Shown here: in pieces, positions 51,385 to 61,479 of the stretch
How positions within the stretch are numbered: position 1 is the first letter of the stretch
Layout: each line of letters opens with the position of its first letter
NCBI GenBank assembly: GCA_030220185.1
Contig: JASPKZ010008351.1
Coordinates: 1,426,001 to 1,490,000 of the forward strand
Length of the DNA stretch: 64,000 bases
Origin: Diploptera punctata
Taxonomy: Eukaryota; Arthropoda; Insecta; Blattodea; Blaberidae
Reading direction: 5' to 3'
Translations under genes and position numbers: made by a program
Notes under the pieces: model-generated
The model's database searches: none
What the model was told of the DNA's origin: nothing
What the model saw: the letters and a program-made list of their open reading frames with translations, nothing else

Positions 51385-52921
51385 TTACAAAACCCGCCAT
51401 AGCCTATACCAAGCCAGGTTGAAAAAGGGTGAGGAGGAGGAGTAACACCTCGTAAAAAAACTTGGTTCAGCTTGCCCTGCTGATAGTACCTTGTAATGGC
51501 CCCTTGTCAGGGTTACGGGCGAAGACCTCAATGGCAGATACCGCGGAGAAGGAGTCCTTCGGTACGGTGTAACTGGCGGAAGAGGCAACTAAAGTATAGG
51601 GGTAGGTAGAACTTGAGTTGTAGTAAAGACAAACAACCTAGGGGAAGGAGACCCTGAAATCAAAACCCCCTCCTAGTGGTTAAAGGTTGTGCGAAGGGTT
51701 GGTTACCCTTCCACGTAAAACATATATTACTCATAAGCTCCAAACAGTTGGAAGCCGGACTGATTTAAATGAAAAACGAACCTTGGCTAAGAAACAGGAC
51801 AAACGAGTAGGAAATGCACAAATAATTAATTTGGCTGCATGGAACTTAAGCGGAATATACCACAAAGAAAATTTAATAGAAAAAGAACTAATAAAAGATA
51901 GAAAAGTGGACATAGCAGCAATATCAGAGACTAAGTAAAAACTTAAAGGCTCAAAACAGCTCACGAATTATATTATGTACTATAGTGGTGTAGAACAAAA
52001 TGAAAGGGCAACAGCAGGTGTTGCTCTATATATTCATAATAAGTGGAAGAATAAAATCCACAGTTACTGCTGTACTAATGAACGAATATTAACAGTACGT
52101 CAAAAAAAACTATATTTGCTATGTACTCGTACACTCCTGATTCAGGAAGAGAAGGTGATTCAAACTTATTTTGTAGCAAAGTGCAAAAAGAATTAGATAA
52201 ACAAAATTATACTATTATATTAGCTGGAGATATCAATGGAAGAGTGGGAGATACACCAATTCTGAATGTGCTAGCAGAGATAACCCACGAGCGGGACCAA
52301 TATGTATCATATTTAGAAGATGATGTACATTGGAGACAGGATAGAGCCTATAAAACAATGACATATTTAAATAAGACACAAAAAGATCAAGTTCAAATTA
52401 ATCCTATTGAAATAAAAGAAATGGGAAAAGTTTTATAAAACTTTGTGAATAATCCAAAATCAAAAATCTTTCTTTTTAATGGACAATGATCCCAATGTTG
52501 ATCCTATTACAGAAGAAGAATTAAAAAAATCCTTAGATAGTTTCAAGAATAGAAAAACACCGGGAACAGATTTATTAAATTTAGAACTTATAAAATATAG
52601 CCCATCATCTTTAAATAAAAAATACTAAACCTCTTTAACGAATGTTGGAAAATAGGAAGTGTTCCAGAGGAATGGAAAGAAGCATTAGTCATCCCATTGT
52701 TCAAAAAGGAAATAAATGAGATTATAGTAACTACAGGGAAATTAGTTTGTTGAACTCATGTTATAAGAATAAGATATATGTAACAATTCTGAGAAATAGA
52801 GTAAATAATATAATGAAAACATTTCTCTTAGAACCAAAACATGGGGTCAGGAAGGGCAGGTCATGTTGTGACTATTTTCACTATGATGCAATTGCTTGAG
52901 AAAAGAAAAGAATATAATTTA

Positions 52922-52960
<39 letters not shown>

Positions 52961-53282
52961 ATCCATCCATAGTAATTCTGCCCGAAGGCAGGTCCTTCAC
53001 TGCAATCATAGCATTTCCATTCCATGCTTGCAGCTTTACTAGGGAATTGTGAAGGTGTGGTAGCTTCCCGTTGCTTTCCACACCGGTGAAGGATGATGAT
53101 GATGATGATGATGGCCATATGATTTCGGGAACCGTTCGGGCCTTAAAGTTTTTCTGACATTTATCTTACAGGTGAGGAAAAACCCCGATAAAAACCTCAC
53201 CCAGAAAAACTGCCCCGACCGGGGATCGAACCCGGGCCCGCTGCGTGACAAGGCAGCACGCTACCTCGAGACCACAGCGGTG

Positions 53283-53320
<38 letters not shown>

Positions 53321-54325
53321 TTTATAGATTATGTTAAGGCTTTTGATAAAGTGAACAGAAATAAAATATGGGATATAATGAAACAACGAGGTCTTCCAAA
53401 TCACATAATAAGAGCAATTCAAAGCTTGTATGCCGAAACAACTATAAAAATTAAAAATGAATATAAACAATCTACAGCCAATATAAGGATAAATCAAGGA
53501 GTGAAACAAGGATGCCCTTTGTCACCGGCTTTATTTAATTTATATATTGACGAATTCTTCAGAAAAAATGACAAAATATTGTATTAAATAACTTTAATTT
53601 GGACAATAATAAATTATATACAGTCCTTTTTGCAGATGATCAGGCAATTAGAGCAACGGATGAAGATAGCTTACAAAGAGCCATTTTTCAATTGGAAAAT
53701 TGCTGCTGCATATAACTTACAAATATTCCCAAGTAAAACTAAAGTGATGACATTTCATGGAAAAAATTCAATAAGAGCCAAAATAATAGTAAATGATTTT
53801 GTAATACAACAAGTAATGGATTTTAAATATTTAGGAGTTTTCCTAGGCAATGGTCGGAGAAGAGGTATTAATAGAAAGCTTAATATGTTTCAACTGCGGT
53901 ACAATTAGAAGAACGTTAGCAAAGAAAGTTCGTAAAGAAACACTTCTAAAGTTTTACAAAGTTTTATCTATTCCTGTTCTGTTGTATGGCTCGGAATGTT
54001 GGACTCTCACCAAAAGTTTAATAGAAAAATACTGGAAGCAACCGAGATGAAATTCCTATGATATGTGACAGGATGTATTATTTTGGACAAATGGAGGAAT
54101 GAAGATATTCGTGAGGAATTACAAATAACTAGTGTGATAATAAAAATAGAAGGACGTAGAAATAAATGGTTTGAACATGTTAGTAGAATGAGTGAAGAGA
54201 GGATACCTAATACGATGTTAAATAACAATTTACAGGAACATAGAAGTTGCGGACTACCATTTAAAAGATGGAGCGAGCAACGGAGCCGAAACAGAACAGA
54301 TATGGTCTAAACCTGATATGGTCTA
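51385..54325 (+). pseudogene. Near full-length LINE, frameshifted, SINE inside
   Basis: 51385-51690 looks like a 5' untranslated region (shared with S5). 51790-52300 encodes an AP-type endonuclease in pieces: LAAWNLSGIYHKENLIEKEL, DRKVDIAAISETK, YYSGVEQNERATAGVALYIH, TIILAGDINGRVGDTPI. RT follows: KNRKTPGTDLLNLELIKY, EEWKEALVIPLFKK, GVRKGRSC; after the SINE, FIDYVKAFDKVNRNKIWDIM, RINQGVKQGCPLSPALFNLY, FADD-like YIQSFLQMI (frameshift). C-terminus VPVLLYGSECWTLTKS, WFEHVSRMSEERIPNTML. Many frameshifts and stops; an internal deletion near 52320 removes the end of the endonuclease. Confidence 0.82.
52960..53284 (-). mobile_element. tRNA-derived SINE S1 within (TA)n
   Basis: A complete copy: tRNA-like head at right (minus: GTCCACCGCTGTGGTCTCGA, B box GGTTCGATCC), tail CCATCCATAGTAATTCTGCC. 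(TA)n runs flank it at 52923-52959 and 53285-53317, and the LINE frame resumes after them, so the TA tracts came with the insertion. Confidence 0.9.
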
Positions 54326-54570
54326 GATGAATTTTACAAAATTTCTACTTTATAGAATATACTTCCATTACGACTTGAATTTTGTTCATGTATTTCATCA
54401 ATTTTGAAATTGTATCACTTTGTTCTTGTGGCAAACCTCTAATGAGGGAAGTTTTTATATAAAAGAAAAAATGTGGTTTTTCCATCTATACTAACATTTC
54501 GTAATATTTTTAAGCGTTTTGCAGCCAATACTTATAATTTTTTTTTACCATTATTAAATATATATATAGT

Positions 54571-54907
54571 CCACCGCTGTGGTCTCGAGGTAGCGTGCTG
54601 CCTTGTCACGCAGCGGGCCCGGGTTCGATCCCCGGTCGGGGCAGTTTTTCTGGATGAGGTTTTTATCGGGGTTTTTTCTCACCTGTAAGACAAATGTCAG
54701 GAAAACTTTAAGGCCCAAACAGTCCCCGAAATCATATGGCCATCATCCTTATCATTATCATCCTTACCATTATAATTATCATTATCATCCTTCACCGGTG
54801 TGGAAAGCAACGGGAAGCTACCACACCTACACAATTCCCTAGTAAAGCTGCAAGCATAGCATGGAAATGCTATGATTGCAGTGAAGGACCTGCCTTCGGG
54901 CAGAATT
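54571..54907 (+). mobile_element. tRNA-derived SINE S1, complete
   Basis: A-box region TGGTCTCGAGGTAGCGTGC, B box GGTTCGATCCC, conserved GAAATCATATGGCCATCATC, tail GAAGGACCTGCCTTCGGGCA. TA-rich at both ends. Confidence 0.92.
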
Positions 54908-55253
54908 ACGAAACAAATATATATATTTAAGTAGACAAATTGTTGCATGCGTATCTCGTGATTTTAGTGCATTTGCAAGGACACTTCATGAAACTGCCGG
55001 CAGATGGAAGCACATGTACGTAAAATCGGTTTGTCCCAGAGATGACACAATGGTTTGACCCATAGATCAAATCCCTGGGTTTGACCAACTTTCACAGTAA
55101 TATAAAAATATATTTTATAATAATAACTGGAAAGCACATATTGATAGAACGTCGCAAGGAAGATTTCCAAAATTATTGCTAAATTATAAACCGCACGGAA
55201 GGAGAAATGTTGTACGCCCGCACAGTAGATCGCGGTAGATGGTCTGAACATTT

Positions 55254-55420
55254 TTTTTTTCCAAATGCCCCAGGATTTTTTGTCTTTCGACATTCCTGGT
55301 TTCTCTCCTGGCATAGCGTACTTGTAACCCACTTCTGTGGGGCGCCTGGAAGGCGGGGTTACGTTGCCCCGATGATATGATGGGTGATGATGATGATGAT
55401 AATGGTGCTTAACCTAATGC
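55254..55420 (-). mobile_element. SINE S1 3' module only
   Basis: The 3' module seen in the long form at 32062 (TGTAACCCACTTCTG-GG, GGTTACGTTGCCCCGATGAT on plus), poly(T) at the left as its tail. Confidence 0.75.
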
Positions 55421-56325
55421 TACGGTTTATTATACAGCGTGTCGCGCCCGACGTGACGCAATCTCGCGTTACTCTCGGCGTGATACTGGTTTAGCATAGG
55501 GCGCATACGGTACAGCGCTTATGTTTATGGAATTGTCGCCAGATGGGACCACATATAGGGGAAATCAAAATGACTAACGTTCATAATAAATTTCCAAATG
55601 TGTTTACAAAAATTAATGTATACAAACCTGTCCCTGCAATGAGAGGAAAAGTCATAATTTGTGTACATAGATAAACGTATTAAAATTCTTTATAAAAAAA
55701 AGTTTTAAGTATCGCTGCAAAACGTTTAAAATAGTAAGAAATATTAGTAAAGACAGAAAAAGTACCTAGAACAGCATCATATGAATGTTGTATGGAAAAT
55801 TATAGAATAAATTATTCTTTAGTTCTGAAATGAACATATGGTTGATGAAAATACCAAATTTTAGAATAGTTCAGATTTTCACCTGAGCAGTTTTATCAGG
55901 TTTTGAATTTAATAGAAGACGAAATTTATGTACATCCATAATATCCCCAAGATACAATACAATACAGCTTTTATTTATCTCTTGACTAAGTTCAAGCCAC
56001 AATAACTTTTTTTTTCTGTACATCTCTGTACTCCTTCATGCTCATATTGTATAGAACTCGATGATTTGCAACAAAACTATCTAACTATCGTCGTTAAAAT
56101 TGGAAAGTTATAAAACAAGTACTGTATTTCCGACATTTTGTCATAAATTCTTTTTAGCAATTTTTGTTTTTAGCAATTACACCAATGAGTACGGGTAATA
56201 TCTTCTATATTCTTTGTTTGCGCTGACAAATTGCGTCCCGGATTCAAGTGATTCCAATACACGACGCGACATGTCAACGCAAAATTTTTCGCGCCAGCAA
56301 TTTGCGTTGTAGATAAACCACATCC
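55421..56325. other. Unassigned sequence
   Basis: No gene seen. GCGCCAGCAATTTGCGTTGT near 56292 is repeated in diverged form at about 57396 (GCGCTGGCGCTTTGCGTCGT), on both sides of the LINE insertion. Confidence 0.5.
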
Positions 56326-56337
56326 ATTTAAATACAT

Positions 56338-57373
56338 TTTCATAGATTTTGAAAAAGCATTCGACACAGTCAAGAGATCAAAACTCTTAAATATATTGGA
56401 AGACAGAAATATACCAAATTTACTTCGGCAGAACATACAAAATATTTACAAAGACAACACCATGAAGATTAAATTAAATAACAGATTTTCTGAAGAAGGA
56501 ATTATAAATCGTGGTGTGAGACAAGGCTGCCCCCTATCCCCAACACTCTTTGCAATTTATATCAATGAAGTAATATGTTGCTGGAACAAAACATATAAAT
56601 TTGGAATAAGAATATCAGAAAATAGAAAATTAAACACCCTATTGTTTGCAGATGACCAAATAATAATAGCAAATTCCGAAGATAATCTACAGAAAGGTCT
56701 GTATGAACTTAACAAAATTACAGAAGAATATGGATTAAAGATATCTACAGAAAAAACAAAAATTATGGCATTTCAAGGTGTAGATCCTGTCAGAAGTAAA
56801 ATTGTACTGGACAATAAAATTTTGGAGCAGGTGAATAATTTTACATATCTAGGATGCAATATCTCATATGAAGAAGAAAAGGATGTAAATGCAAAAATAT
56901 CTAAATTTTTAAGAATTTTAGGGTTAATAAATTCTATCTTCAAGCCACAGTTAGTCCAAAAGCATTCAAGACTGAAAGTGTATAAAATACTGGCTCTTCC
57001 AACTCTTTTGTATGGTAGCGAAGTATGGACGTTGAAACAGAAGGATATACAGAGACTTAGATCTGCTGAAATGAGATATCTTCGGAGGACTGCAGGATAC
57101 ACACTATTAGATCACAAAAAAAATGAAGACATCTTAGAAGAATTACACATGGAATCTTTAGAAAACAAAATTTCTGATTATAAGTCAAGATGGATACAAC
57201 ATGTTCATCGAATGGAAGATCACAGAATACCCAAACTAATGTTAAGATATCAACCTGCAGGAAGAAGAAGACCAGGACGTCCACTCAAAAGACTTCTGGA
57301 TGGTGTTTCTCTTGAGGCCGAAACAGGTCAACAAATGGCCTAAATTCGTGAATGTACTATGATGATGATGATG
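56338..57373 (+). pseudogene. Young 5'-truncated LINE, RT motif A to C-terminus intact
   Basis: The frame is open from 56340 to the stop at 57343: FIDFEKAFDTVKRSKLLNIL (motif A), NRGVRQGCPLSPTLFAIYIN (motif B), LLFADDQIIIANSEDN (motif C, catalytic DD), then FTYLGCNISYEEE, LPTLLYGSEVWTLKQKDI, RYLRRTAGYTLL, HVHRMEDHRIPKLML and RRRPGRPLKRLL. The tail is (ATG)n. ATTTAAATACAT at 56326-56337 and 57374-57385 is an exact TSD. The endonuclease and RT motifs 0-2 are missing because of truncation, but no stop or frameshift is present, so the insertion is recent. Confidence 0.92.
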
Positions 57374-57439
57374 ATTTAAATACATGGGGAGCAATTTTTG
57401 CGCTGGCGCTTTGCGTCGTAGATAAACCATAGCATAAGA

Positions 57440-57640
57440 TGAATATGAATGATGATGATTGCGATGGCCATATGATTTCGGGGACCGTTTGGGCCTTAAA
57501 GTTTTCCTGACATTTGTCTTACAAGTGAGGAAAAACCCCGATAAAAACCTCACCCAGAAAAACTGTCCCGGCCGGGATCGAACCCGGGTCCGCTGCGTGA
57601 TAAGACAGCACGCTACCCCGAGACCACAGCGGTGGACGGT
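57440..57640 (-). mobile_element. tRNA-derived SINE S1, 3'-shortened
   Basis: Head at 57640 (GTCCACCGCTGTGGTCTCGG on minus) with B box GGTTCGATCCC; ends in the ATCATCATTCATATTCATCT variant shared with 32.25 kb. Confidence 0.88.
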
Positions 57641-57820
57641 CTGAACAATTTTAACAAGGAACGAGCCGACAGGCTTAATCCGTGGATGATTCGTTCTCTA
57701 TGATGATGAACTGGAAAACGCACTGACGTGCATATGAGAAAAAAAAATATACATGTATATAAAATAATAATAATAGGTATTAATAATAATAGATATTATT
57801 GCAGCCAATGGACATGTAGA

Positions 57821-57851
<31 letters not shown>

Positions 57852-58483
57852 CACTTCATTTTGTTCATCATAGAGAATTTGTTCATTGAGAACGATTTTG
57901 TTGTGTTGTGTTCTGATTGGTTCTCTATGGTTCTGATGGGACAAGTTGATGTGCATCATATTAGTTCATACTGCACTGGCTAATACCCTTTGTTTTTACG
58001 TTTAGTTGAATAAGTAAAAGGTAAATAATTATAAATTTATATCATTATTTTTGGCCGGGTGGGAGATGACAAGCTTTTTATCTACCCACTTTAAGAGTAT
58101 CTAATTACAAGAAATATTAATAAAACACTATACCCCATGCTGATTACCCGGCATTGTCCAAGAATCTACTTATCCCGATCTTTGCATAAATTAGCTGAAA
58201 GACGAATATTTCCATTAAGCGCAGGCAGACACCACGCGCATGTGGCAACAGTTTTATTTTCAAATTATTTCCGACGATTTACAATAATTTTTACATTTTT
58301 TCTAACGATTATTTCAATATATTTTTCCATAATATTTAACTATATACATAACATGAAGACCTGGCAGGCATATTGGTTTTAACGAATATTCTATACAACA
58401 CATTCCAGTGCAGCCAACGTAGAATATATACTTCACAATTTCAGAACTTATTATTTATTTTTGGGTGTTGCAATCTTTCACAG
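57641..58483. other. Unassigned sequence with (TA)n
   Basis: (TA)n at about 57822-57850. No gene or clear transposon. Confidence 0.5.
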
Positions 58484-58826
58484 GTTCCATCCATCCATAG
58501 TAATTCTGCCTGAAGGTAGGTCCTTCACTGCAATCATAGCATTTTTCATGCTAAGCTTGCAGCTTTACTAGGGAATTGAATTGTAGGTGTGATAGCTTCC
58601 CGTTGCTTTCCACACCAGTGAAGGATGATAATGATAAGGATGACGATGATGATAGCCATATGATTTTGGGGACCGTTTGGGCCTTAAAGTTTTCCTGACA
58701 CTTGTCTTACAGGTGAGGAAAAACCCTGATAAAAACCTCAGCCAGAAAAATTGCCCCGACGGGGATCGAACCCGGGCCCGCTGCTCGACAAGGCAGCACG
58801 CTACCTCGAGACCACAGCGGTGGACT
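58484..58826 (-). mobile_element. tRNA-derived SINE S1
   Basis: Complete copy; B box GGTTCGATCC on minus, tail CCATCCATAGTAATTCTGCC. The 168-aa frame across it is not a gene. Confidence 0.9.
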
Positions 58827-59136
58827 TTAGAGCGCTTAAATTGCGTTAGGCTAGCTTTTACGTTCGTTAAATATTGTGTATATCTTGGCTGCATTGCATG
58901 AATCCATAGTGTAAATAGCTTTGCATTTTGTTGGCCACATGCACGTGGTTTCTGCCTGGAAAAATTTCTCACTGCGTTTAATGGAAACTTTATCCTTTTG
59001 TTTTTATGTTTAGTTGAATAAGTAAAATGAAAAATAATTAAATAAAACTTCATCTTCCAAAATTTAATGTTCAAGCAGTCACTGTAAGTTTTAATTAATC
59101 TATTCAGGCTATGATCATTTTTTGGTGCTAATATTT

Positions 59137-59490
59137 ATCCACCACTGTGGTCTTGGGGTAGCATGTTACCTTGTCACGCAGCGGGCCCGGGTTCGATCCC
59201 CGGTCGGGACAAGCTTCCTATGTGAGGTCTTTTTCGGGTTTTTGCTCACATGTAAAATAAATGTCAGAACTTTTACGGCCCAAACGGTCCTCAAACATCA
59301 TCTTACCATCATTATCACATTCATCTAATTAGCTTAAGTTTAGTATAAGGCATCTCCTGGTGCATCATTACCATCATCATCAACTCTCATATCAGCGGGG
59401 CAGTGTATCCCCGTCTTCCAGATGCGGGTTACAAGTATGCCTTGCCAGGAGAGAACACCAGAAATGTTGAAATGACAACCTGGGGCATTT
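59137..59490 (+). mobile_element. tRNA-derived SINE S1 with alternative 3' module
   Basis: Head TCCACCACTGTGGTCTTGGG, B box GGTTCGATCCC, then the GGGTTACAAGTATGCC module, ending TGGGGCATTTGATA and (TA)n at 59493-59514. Confidence 0.85.
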
Positions 59491-59514
59491 GATATATATA
59501 TATATATATATATA

Positions 59515-60112
59515 TTTAAAGAATTAAAACCTAGTATTGAATGCACTTATTTAGGAACAAAATTAGACCATTCAGGCGATAACACAGTGGAAATTAAAAA
59601 TAGAATCGCACAAACAAAACAAGCAATAAATGATTTAAACTCTGTTTGGTGGAGCAAAAATATTACAAAAAATAGAAAATTACAAATATATCAAACCATA
59701 ATTCAGAGCATTTTAACATATGGTGCTGAAGTCTGGCAAATTCCTACCAGGGAAATGAAAAGAATTTTAAGTACAGAAATGGATGTTTTAAGAAGATCAG
59801 CTGGGAAATCTAGAATGGATAGAATACGAAATAAAGAAATAAGGGAAATTATGGGTGTACAAGAGGAGCCGGACATCATAGAAAAGAAAAGATTGCAGTG
59901 GTATGGTCATGTCAAACGAATGCCAGAGCAAAGATTGCCAAAAATTGTTATGGAATGGATCCCAATGGAAAGGAGGAAGACCGAAGAAAACTTGGATAGA
60001 AGGGGTACAAGCAGCTATGAATATCAGAGGAATGGAGGAAGATAGATGAATGGCGTTTGGTTTCCGGAAGAAGGCAGCAGCTGCCATGATACCAGATGAT
60101 GATGATGATGAT
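59515..60112 (+). pseudogene. LINE C-terminus, (GAT)n tail
   Basis: Reads ECTYLGTKLDHSGDNTVEIK, TILTYGAEVWQIPTREMKRI, LRRSAGKSRMDRIRNKEIRE, WYGHVKRMPEQRLPKIVME, then a frameshift in the GRPR end. Ends GATGATGATGATGAT at about 60096. It starts directly after a (TA)n tract. Confidence 0.82.
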
Positions 60113-60419
60113 ATATATTTAATGTTAAATTTACTGAAAATTTTTTTAACTTGTTTTATGCCAAAGGATGGTATGTTAATTCTCTGAATTTTTTACTAAT
60201 TTCTTTATAGGTCTGAAGAGTACTTTCATTTATCAATTTTTTTTAATCTATTTTGGGCTAAGGTCCAGAACTGGGTGCACACAATTTTACACTTACATTC
60301 TTATGCCACTGATGCACTGAACACTTTTCAACCATTTATAATAACGTTTCATACTATTTTAAACATTTTGGGAACATTTTATAAACATTTCTTACTATTT
60401 TTTTATATTTATAAATTAT

Positions 60420-60960
60420 GCAAATATTGTGCATCGGGTTCTAGAGACGCGGAAATGCTTCATGTAACATCCGCTAGGTGGCTCTCAAATCGGAGTTACC
60501 AACATTTGAAAATAATTCCAAACCATATTTAGTGTTAATGTACTTAAAATTAGTTTATAGCTTATTAAGTAATATGCATGTAAATTGTTTTGTAGGTTAG
60601 GAAATGGGAAGTTGGTTTACGTCCATTTTTTTTTAGCATTTGGGATATAATATGCATGTAAATTGTTTTGTAATGTTAGGAAATGGGAAGTTGGTTTACG
60701 TCCGTTTTTTTTTTTTAGCATTTGGGAATTTATTCCCAAAGTTGGTAATGCCGACTTCAGAACCATCTACTGGAAGCTACATTAACCATTACAGCAACTC
60801 CCGAAACTCGCACATGCACACTGCGATTATGTGGAACTTAGAAGAATTTGTATGTACCCAATTCTGGACCTTATCCCTATTTCGTATTACTTTTTTTTTT
60901 AATCTATGTATTTGCTGCACACAACTCTTATTTAGATCAATACTGTGCTTTATTTAGAAG
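60420..60960. repeat. Unclassified repeat with 79-bp tandem duplication
   Basis: ATATGCATGTAAATTGTTTT starts at about 60572 and again at about 60651, so 79 bp are duplicated, each ending in a T-run. The wider block resembles 46.9-47.2 kb. Confidence 0.6.
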
Positions 60961-61113
60961 TTTGATTACAACCATGTCTATGACTCCAGAGTTATATTAC
61001 ATTATCCTATATCACTGTACTACCATTCTGTTGTCTGTCCAATAACATTTGTTATATAAAACAACTTGACAAGCTCTAAAAAGAGTTATTTGATTGCTAT
61101 AGGTCCACTTCAA

Positions 61114-61352
61114 ATGGCAGAAGAAATGATGACTGAAGATGATATGGAATATATTAATAAACTTTTAATGGAATATAATGTACAAGAACCAGAAGCAATG
61201 AGAAGTGAAGATGATGATGATGAAGATGACGATGATGAAGATGATGATGATATGCATTACTTTCATATAGGTTTCATGGAATATGGTAAACTAGATGTGA
61301 AGGAAGAAGAGCATTCTTCTCCGAAAAATAAAGTCAATGATGACTTACGAAA
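61114..61352 (+). CDS. Acidic exon of an unrecognised host gene
   Basis: The frame starts at ATG 61114 (context CAAATGG) and encodes MAEEMMTEDDMEYINKLLME, then an Asp/Glu tract made of GAT/GAC/GAA codons (61206-61250), then HYFHIGFMEYGKLDVKEEE. It ends in phase 2 at a perfect GTAAGT donor, so 79 codons plus 2 nt can be assigned. A CCAAT box near 61039 and TATATAAA near 61052 lie just upstream, which suggests a first coding exon. Alternatively, CTATAG at 61096-61101 could be an acceptor and this an internal exon. The downstream intron would hold the LINE at 61.5-64 kb. I do not recognise the protein. Low-complexity chance coding is possible but less likely given the donor and codon pattern. 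Confidence 0.45.
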
Positions 61353-61371
61353 GTAAGTATTAATCATCATC

Positions 61372-61393
61372 ATTATATATATATATATATATA
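61372..61393. repeat. (AT)n microsatellite
   Basis: Short AT run just after the acidic exon's donor. Confidence 0.9.
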
Positions 61394-61479
61394 TTTGTCA
61401 TAATTAAATGTTTAACATTGAGCAATGCAAGCTTAATATGGTATGATAAGAAAAATAGAATATAAGATTTAAGATTTTT

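Noticed and set aside
52861..53251. His-rich small proteins
   Set aside because: (GAT)n / (CAT)n tracts and SINE sequence read in various frames.
58568..59074. 168-aa protein
   Set aside because: Most of it lies in an antisense reading of SINE S1; the same residues (LRPKRSPKSYG) appear at every S1 copy.
60640..60957. 105-aa coding region
   Set aside because: It runs over a tandem duplication and T-runs; no splice sites, motifs or similarity.
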